NCBI GenBank assembly: GCA_963556255.1
Contig: OY744610.1
Coordinates: 8,799,751-8,863,750, forward strand
DNA: 64,000 nucleotides
Origin: Allolobophora icterica
Lineage: Eukaryota > Annelida > Clitellata > Crassiclitellata > Lumbricidae
Direction: 5' to 3'
The position numbers and the translations under genes were made by a program. The notes under the pieces are model-generated. The model saw only the letters and a list, made by a program, of their open reading frames with translations. It made no database searches and was not told the origin of the DNA. This document shows, in pieces, positions 58,080 to 64,000 of this stretch (the stretch's first letter is position 1; each line of letters begins with the position of its first letter).

Positions 58080-58963
58080 ATCGATTGTGTTCGCGGTCAT
58101 TTCAATGAAAATGTTTGTGCATGCTGTAAACTGATTCAAGTTCAATGTCACTTGTTTCCATGGTATTGAGCAAGGCACTTGACGTGCATGCGATACACGT
58201 GTAGTACGTGGTTCTGTGGCACTACTGACAACGCAGTCGACGACCATCTTCGTTCTTGGCAATGATGTGCAATGCTGTGCATCATAGGCGTAGACTCTGG
58301 GAGGGGAGCCGGGGCATGTGCCCCCAATAATTGGGGTGGACTGTACATTCAATGCAACAAGTGTAGAATGAAGAACCAAATCCCCCCTATTTTGGACAAG
58401 TGTACGCCAGTGCTGTGCATAGGCCTACAGTGTACTCTGTGTTATCAGGCTAAACACCTCGTCATCCCAAAATTCTTAAAGACTCGCTCTTGCTTATCAC
58501 CTGGTTGATCAACTGCCACGTCTTTATCTTCTCCTTATTGACAGGGCTCAATGTAAATTTTGGTTCGTGGCATTGCCAATCCTGTTTCGTTGGCTTAGAA
58601 GACTTAGGCGTCTTTGAAGGTAGTCGTTGCTTCTTGGCCGGTAAGGGCGTTGAATCCACTGACTCTTACATAGGCGTATGAGTATCGGACACGAGATCAG
58701 TCTGCTGTCTGGAAGACTTTGAAGATATTCTGGAGCTCTGTGTCCTTCGAATAAACATGCTGCAGTGGTTCGTCTGACCTTTCCGCAAGCTGCTGCCTGG
58801 AAGACTTGTACCTTGCTGACACCCGTGGCTTTCTTCTTGACTTCGATTGCGTTTCACGCGAGGTATGCCTATTGGACGGTGACCGTTGGTTTGACATTGA
58901 TGCATCATTGCAATGGACTTCCACATGCCCGGCAACGTCTTCTGGCATCACATCGGTAGTCAT
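58080..58963 (-). pseudogene. piggyBac-like transposase, N- and C-terminal bits
   Basis: The minus strand has an N-terminal low-complexity acidic/basic region (MTTDVMPEDVAGHVEVHCND ..., then MDSTPLPAKKQRLPSKTPKS) at 58963-58462. At 58260-58080 are vestiges of the C-terminal cysteine-rich domain (VVDCVVSSATEPRTTRV). The DDD catalytic domain is wholly missing and several cysteines are lost. A 130-bp hAT MITE lies between. Identification rests mainly on the TTAA-bounded TIRs; protein similarity is weak. Confidence 0.55.
58283..58412. mobile_element. hAT MITE (130 bp), perfect 8-bp TSD
   Basis: Ends CATAGGCGTAGAC and (reverse complement) CACTGGCGTACAC are flanked by identical CTGTGCAT (58275-58282, 58413-58420). 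Nested in the piggyBac-like element. A truncated relative lies at 55.38 kb. Confidence 0.9.
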
Positions 58964-59689
58964 GAGCTAATTTTCGTCAAAATGTTAGCTATCACTTTGC
59001 TAATCAACTTAGGATGGGGTGGTGATATCTTCTTCTTCAAATGCCATTGGGACAGCCTCCCTCAAGCAATAGAACTTCTTCCTCAGCCTCCTCTGAAAAA
59101 TTCAATGTGCATCTTTCAAAAGTATGCCAAATGAAGAGTGGCAGCACTGATCGAGCTCGCCATCATTTATGAATCACTAAACTGAAATTTTTGTAAGTAA
59201 TCGTAAACTGACATAAGTTTATTTGAATCACTAGGTGTCAAAATGTGCATATCGTTTTCCGCCGAAGTTGCGAAAACGCAACAATGTGTATATATCGCAT
59301 TCCGCCGAAGTTGCGAAAACGCAACTTCAAAATTTCGGACATTGGGGTATCGGCATATAAAGAGACATACTATTAATAAACAAATAATATTAAATACTCA
59401 CCTAAGTACTTCAAAAGAGACAGGATCGCTTCTGAGAAATATAACGTCTTATGGCAGAAGAAAATTCTTGAACAAAACCACTAGTTAGACGTCAAAAACC
59501 ACGAATTTTGCGCAACTCAAAAAAAATTGCAGACAACAGCAAAGAATATATTTTGATACCAGCAGACGTAGTGAACACCCAGGAAGTAAGACAAAAAGAA
59601 TTTGCGTGAATTTCTCGAGTCTTGATTTTTTTTCAAATTTCCAAACCGTGCGTTGCGTTTTCGCAACGTTGGCGGCAAATGGGTTAAAC

Positions 59690-61425
59690 AAGGCCTTCAC
59701 TCACAATTAGGCCTACTTCGTGCCTCAACATCAGATCCTGAGATAAGAATACACGAAGAACACGTCGTATGTTCTATGTTCTACCCGAAAGCGAATAGCG
59801 AGCATCGATTATAGAATCGCCAAATTGATTTTCAAGCATTGTAATTTCATTACCTGCGTATAAACAATTCGACCACTGATTGTAACCGACTGATCTGCAA
59901 TGCACGTCAGCGAAGTATACCTGACTGCCTGCAATGCCTACTGTTTATCCTGTTGATAGGTTATAGCTTATGAAGGCGACAGTGATTAAAGCACGCGTGA
60001 TTATCATGCACGCATCGTATGCAACACAGTAAATTCTTACACGTGATAATTCTCCTTGCAACTGCTTAGAACTGCACTTTGAAGCAGTTGAACTACTTAT
60101 ATGAACCGTTATCAGAGAGAGAAGAGATGAACCTTCGGCTCAGCTAGACGAACAAGTGTCATTTCATTATTTATAGACGACAATACAGCGGACAAACACG
60201 TTCATCCAGTATTTATTCGGTTGCCATTTCAAAAATTCAAGGCCATCTGCACGCCATCTGATAAGACATTGTTAGCATTTACGACATGTAAGGAAGTAGC
60301 GACTGTACTAAAATGAGGTTTATATAAGGCCAAAGTTAAACAATCAAGACAGAGGCGGCCTTAGACAGTCTTGTGCTATAGGCCACTATTGGGAAACCGC
60401 AATTACATAAATGCTGCCCCTTACTCAACACATATATTTCCATTTAATTTCTTATTAACTAATTATATTATTTTATTTTGCCGGAATTAACCGCCCCTTG
60501 GGAAGAGCCGCTCTATGCAGTCGCCCAGTGTTTAATCTATACGTCTCTGGGGGGCCCGCATGGGCGCCCGCAGCTTTTTGCAGGGGAGGTCAGTCACGGC
60601 CGGGAGAGTTAGTTGTATAATATAAATATTAATACACTATACATGTATTTCTTTTCAGCAGTCAAAGACACATAACACTGTGTTTCCTTTTCATGTTGGC
60701 CTAAACCTTTCGCAGTGGTCTGCACTACATACCGCCAAAGAAAATAATTTTAGCAATAGGCCTACAGAAAAATGAATCCATACTAGCGCACACTTCAGTT
60801 AAATAAATTTAGGCCAATGATACAATCTCATTTCTGAAGTTTGGACTTCGGAAGAGTGTGATTATACTCAGAGGCCCGGAAAGTGTTTAAAAGTTGTGTG
60901 AGCCAACCTAAGCCAAGTTACCCAAGTAAGCCGCATACAGACCTAAGGTGGATAAAACTATCCATTATATCCGATAGGCCCTATAATCTATAGGCCTAAC
61001 TATATTTTTGTCATTTTTGTCATTTTCTACAACCACTGGAAAAGTGTAAGTCCCCTTGCACACCTTTCACTTCCACTTGCTGGGGCGTCCTCGGCAGGCG
61101 CATCTGAATCTACAAAAAGCACACTGCACACCCACCCACCTACAAGACACTCCAATTAAATCCTCCCCTCCGCTGCTCATCCGCCCTAACACTTCGCCCT
61201 TCTGTCACCTCATCGCTAAAATTTACAAATCGCTTTATAGCCATAGCTGTTCTGCTTCCCTTGAATAAACTCTCACCGGGATTACGACAAATATCAGATC
61301 CTTCCTACGAACTCACCAAAACCTTACCTCTTGTCATCTCTCCACATGGCTTTCACTCAAAACATAAAACACTGCTATTTCACAAACCTTAATCCTCCTC
61401 TTCCACTTACTGCTTCAATTCTAAC
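59690..61425. other. Non-coding; no gene recognised
   Basis: Mixed unique and repeat-like DNA. A GC-rich block near 60540-60600 (GGGCCCGCATGGGCGCCCGC) resembles MITE ends without a mate. A CT-rich tract at 61.05-61.4 kb gives Pro/His/Ser-rich frames with no domain. Confidence 0.45.
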
Positions 61426-61433
61426 CTTCATCC

Positions 61434-63048
61434 TAGAGCCCTGCGCCGACGTCATAGTGTCGGCGGCGGCGCGCCGGTCATTTTTGGTCGGCGGCGGCGG
61501 CGCGCCGACGAAAAAAAAGCGGCGGCGGCGGCGCCCACAAAATGTCGGCGTCGGCGCGGCGCGGCGCGGCGTGCCCTAGTCAGAAGCATGAGTCACCATG
61601 GGCATCCACGGGAATTTTTCCGGAGGGGTCAAAATTTCTCTAAGGGGCAAAATTTTTCCCGGGGGCAAAATGAGGTTTTTGCATGGAAAATCTATTCACA
61701 AATCCAGGGGGAAAATCCTCCCTTTCCTCCTCCGGACGCCCATGTGAGTCACTATGAGAGTTGAACAGCCGTTGGTCCTGTGACCAGTCAAAGCGCCAAG
61801 TTCTCTAAAGCCACTCCATCACACTGAAACTCAACTACACACAAAGTGACTGAGAGACAAGACACCTTCAGACATTTGCCTTACAAATAGGAACATCCTT
61901 AGCTACACTGCACATCTGTATAGGTATTGGCAACTTGTAATGAGATGAAGCAACATGCATTTGCATATTGCATGAGAAATGCTTGCACATGCTCTGATAC
62001 AGTAGAGGACTACACACCAAGTCACATGGCAGATGCTGGATAACAGCATCCTCCCAGTAAGAGAGGCTGCTGAAGCCATGAAGTGAAATGTAAATATATA
62101 TGTTTTCCTATGGTAGTACACTGGCCGAGTGGCCTCACTCCTGTTAATTTTTCAATGAATTTACCAGGTGCTCTGCTGCCCGTTTGAATTGGTGCCACGC
62201 CATTTAAAGTTTCCACATATATACCATTGTTTGTATCAGACTAAACTGACAAAGTCCATTCTTGATACTATACGTACTAAGTCAAAACCTGTGTCAACTG
62301 ATATTGTTTACCTGAATAGATTCCAGCCAAAAGTATTAATCAATTATACCTTCCCTTCTGCAGGATTATTACTTAAATGGCATATCTTGATATTAATAGC
62401 ACTCAAAAACTCCTCTAATCTTACAAAATTACCAAAAATTTCCACCATTGTAATAAGACCACATACATCAAAGACAACAATCAATAGGTTATAGAAGCTA
62501 TACAACATGAAGGTAACGAATGAGGGACTACTGCAGTACCGTAGTACACATACAAAGACATGCATTGCATATTGCCGTTGTTGTCAATGTATTAAGGAAA
62601 TGTCAACAGGAACAGGTGTATCAAAACAATGATTACTTGTAACAAGATATCGCTTTATATGAATGTGTGTTTCATATCACAATGAAAAGATCATCAAAGT
62701 ATAAGGAAAACGAATTTAGTCAGGAAGACAATGCATTCTTGGTATCAAGATAAAGACCACAAATACTGAAATCAGCTATGTTCACTCTTTATCTTCTTCA
62801 TTAACACACGAGTTCCTACCAATCAAAGTGCCATTTCTGAGAATAGTTTGCTTTTCTTTGCAATATCATGCAAAACATGAAAAATGCAACAATAACAATT
62901 AAGCAAATCAAAATGGCATCGGCGGCGCACCGACAGATTGTCGGCGGCGGCGGCGGCGGCGGCGGCGCGCCGACAAGCAAAAATCGGCGGCGGCGGCGCC
63001 CACGAAATGTCGGCGGCGGCGGCGCGGCGCGGCCGGCGCAGGGCTCTA
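61434..63048. mobile_element. hAT-like non-autonomous element, CGG-rich ends
   Basis: A perfect 15-bp TIR (TAGAGCCCTGCGCCG at 61434, its inverse ending 63048) is flanked by identical CTTCATCC (61426-61433, 63049-63056). Both subtermini contain ~120-bp blocks packed with CGGCGG and CGGCGCGCCGAC, in the same orientation with shared CGGCGGCGCCCAC and AAATGTCGGCG. The 1.3-kb interior is AT-rich with no recognisable transposase; one MITE is nested in it. Confidence 0.85.
61597..61744. mobile_element. hAT MITE (148 bp) nested, perfect 8-bp TSD
   Basis: Ends CATGGGCATCCACGG and (reverse complement) CATGGGCGTCCGGAG are flanked by identical TGAGTCAC (61589-61596, 61745-61752). The inside repeats AGGGG.CAAAATTT motifs. 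Confidence 0.9.
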
Positions 63049-63059
63049 CTTCATCCACC

Positions 63060-63630
63060 GTAGCCGTCTGACTGCCTGCCAGGTCTGCCTGACCCCTTTG
63101 CACTTTGACCTCCTACCTATAGATTTTGTTTGACTGAGCGCCTGTGAATAATCTGGTTTCTGCGACCTATAGTTTTTGTGGGCATTGAAGTAATCGCGAG
63201 ATTACGATTGCGATTACAAGTAAAAACTGGGAAAATTAGCCTACAAGTAAAAACTGCGAACAAAACGGATTTTTTTGTGTGGAAGAAAGTAAAATTTAAA
63301 GGAATATGGCCATCTATAATCCTGTTTATCATTTTTTCTGATGCTCAGATTTAGGCGAATTGTTTATAAATGCTATCTCGACTCTCAACAGTTTAGTTGT
63401 ACTTACCATCATATCTTCCAGCTGGTGACTTGGAAAACGACAGATAAGTTTAAATTACATTAATTGCGGTCCACTGGATATTATCAATTTTATTAATTTA
63501 AAAGTTAGTTACAATCCTCTATATTCTCGAATCGGGCCTACAATGATGGGATCTCGAAATGAACTGACCTAGTCTCTCTTTCTCCTCCCAATCTGAAAGC
63601 CCATAAAAATATTTTATATATATATATATA
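63060..63630. other. Non-coding, nothing recognised
   Basis: AT-rich. No gene or element ends seen. Confidence 0.4.
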
Positions 63631-63631
63631 G

Positions 63632-63691
63632 AACTAATTATTAAGACAGCTGTAATATATAATTATATATATATGCAAGACTTTTGTTGAC

Positions 63692-63729
<38 letters not shown>

Positions 63730-63791
63730 GTCAACAAAAGTCTTGCATATATATATATAATTATATATTACAGCTGTCTTAATAATTAGTT
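63632..63791. repeat. 160-bp near-perfect palindrome with (AT)n centre
   Basis: AACTAATTATTAAGACAGCT at the left and its inverse at the right, plus TGCAAGACTTTTGTTGACTG and its inverse nearer the centre, make arms of about 75 bp differing only by a 2-nt TA slip. The centre is an AT run. It may be a foldback-type MITE without recognisable target duplication, or a snap-back duplication. Confidence 0.9.
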
Positions 63792-64000
63792 GTCCTGTGT
63801 ATTATCTCTATATCCAAGTCCAACCACTCTCTCTTCAGTCTTATAGGATGATATATTGCGCGTGTCACCATCCTCCGCCTTTTAACCATGCAAAGAGAAA
63901 CCCAAGCTATCTCTCAACAGCCAACATCTGTTTAACCTTTCAGACCGAGAGAGTATACGGTTTCCAGTATCCATGGTTATCTGGGCAGTCGCCTTAGCTT
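63792..64000. other. Window end, nothing recognised
   Basis: An open frame (63797-63997) runs to the edge without domain or splice evidence. Confidence 0.35.

Larger units (their letters stand above)
57884..59683 (-). mobile_element. piggyBac-like deletion derivative
   Basis: TIRs CCCATTTACCGCC (57884) and inverse of CCCATTTGCCGCC (ending 59683) sit directly in TTAA (57880-57883, 59684-59687), the piggyBac target. The 16-bp palindrome GTTGCGTTTTCGCAAC recurs at 58016, 59267, 59310 and 59652 as subterminal repeats. The element is 1.8 kb and keeps only the two ends of a transposase gene. Confidence 0.85.

Noticed and set aside
60340..60640. MITE with CAGAGGCGGCCTTAG end and a GC-rich partner near 60.55 kb
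   Set aside because: The two ends are not reverse complements and no duplication was found.

Overview
This is a repeat-rich window from an animal nuclear genome, most probably a marine invertebrate. The evidence is spliceosomal introns, long trinucleotide and tetranucleotide microsatellites, tRNA-headed SINEs, L2/CR1-type LINEs and at least eight DNA-transposon families, against few host exons. There is no bacterial gene organisation, rRNA, CRISPR array or operon. The phylum cannot be fixed from sequence alone. The octamer TAGGCCTA occurs about 20 times where about one is expected and may help place the genome.

Host genes. (1) At 7.2-8.1 kb (+) lie the last two exons of a type I membrane receptor: a transmembrane exon and a cytoplasmic-tail exon with four regularly spaced tyrosine motifs (YEPL, YEPL, YESL, YEAI). 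(2) At 11.7-16.9 kb (-) are a beta-propeller (NHL-like) terminal exon and two small well-formed N-terminal exons of phase-compatible structure. Between them, at 13.3 kb, is the C-terminal tail of a Mab-21-type protein. (3) At 37-43.1 kb (-) is the most interesting locus: a Mab-21 / cGAS-like nucleotidyltransferase gene with the GS and D-x-D motifs and a long C-terminal extension, cut in two by an apparently intact 3.3-kb L2-type LINE. The host frame resumes on the far side.

Mobile DNA, left to right: SINE and L2 tails (0.3-0.9 kb); a CACTA/Chapaev-like DNA element with a nested LINE (3.0-5.2 kb); an RT-tail fragment (9.4 kb); hAT MITEs with 8-bp target duplications at 12.9, 18.4, 27.5, 29.0, 29.6, 32.2, 35.6, 58.3, 61.4 and 61.6 kb; an RNase H-bearing LINE remnant (22 kb); a local family of 0.7-1 kb non-coding repeats in both orientations (19-34 kb); a Helitron-like 3' end (23.97 kb); a DD37D mariner deletion derivative (34 kb); a Polinton-type packaging ATPase relic (44 kb); a degenerate CR1/jockey-like LINE (48-51 kb); Ty3/gypsy RT-RNase H (53.6-54.2 kb); a 44-bp minisatellite (54.2-55.4 kb); a pogo-like Psq/PHD element lacking its DDE core (56.2-57.2 kb); and a piggyBac-like deletion derivative (57.9-59.7 kb).

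Structural oddities include a chain of C/G-centred hairpins at 2.4 kb, near-perfect snap-back palindromes at 10.3, 11.2, 22.5 and 63.7 kb, and an internal repeat module shared by otherwise different hAT MITEs. Most long open frames are microsatellite translations or antisense shadows of retroelements and were left out.
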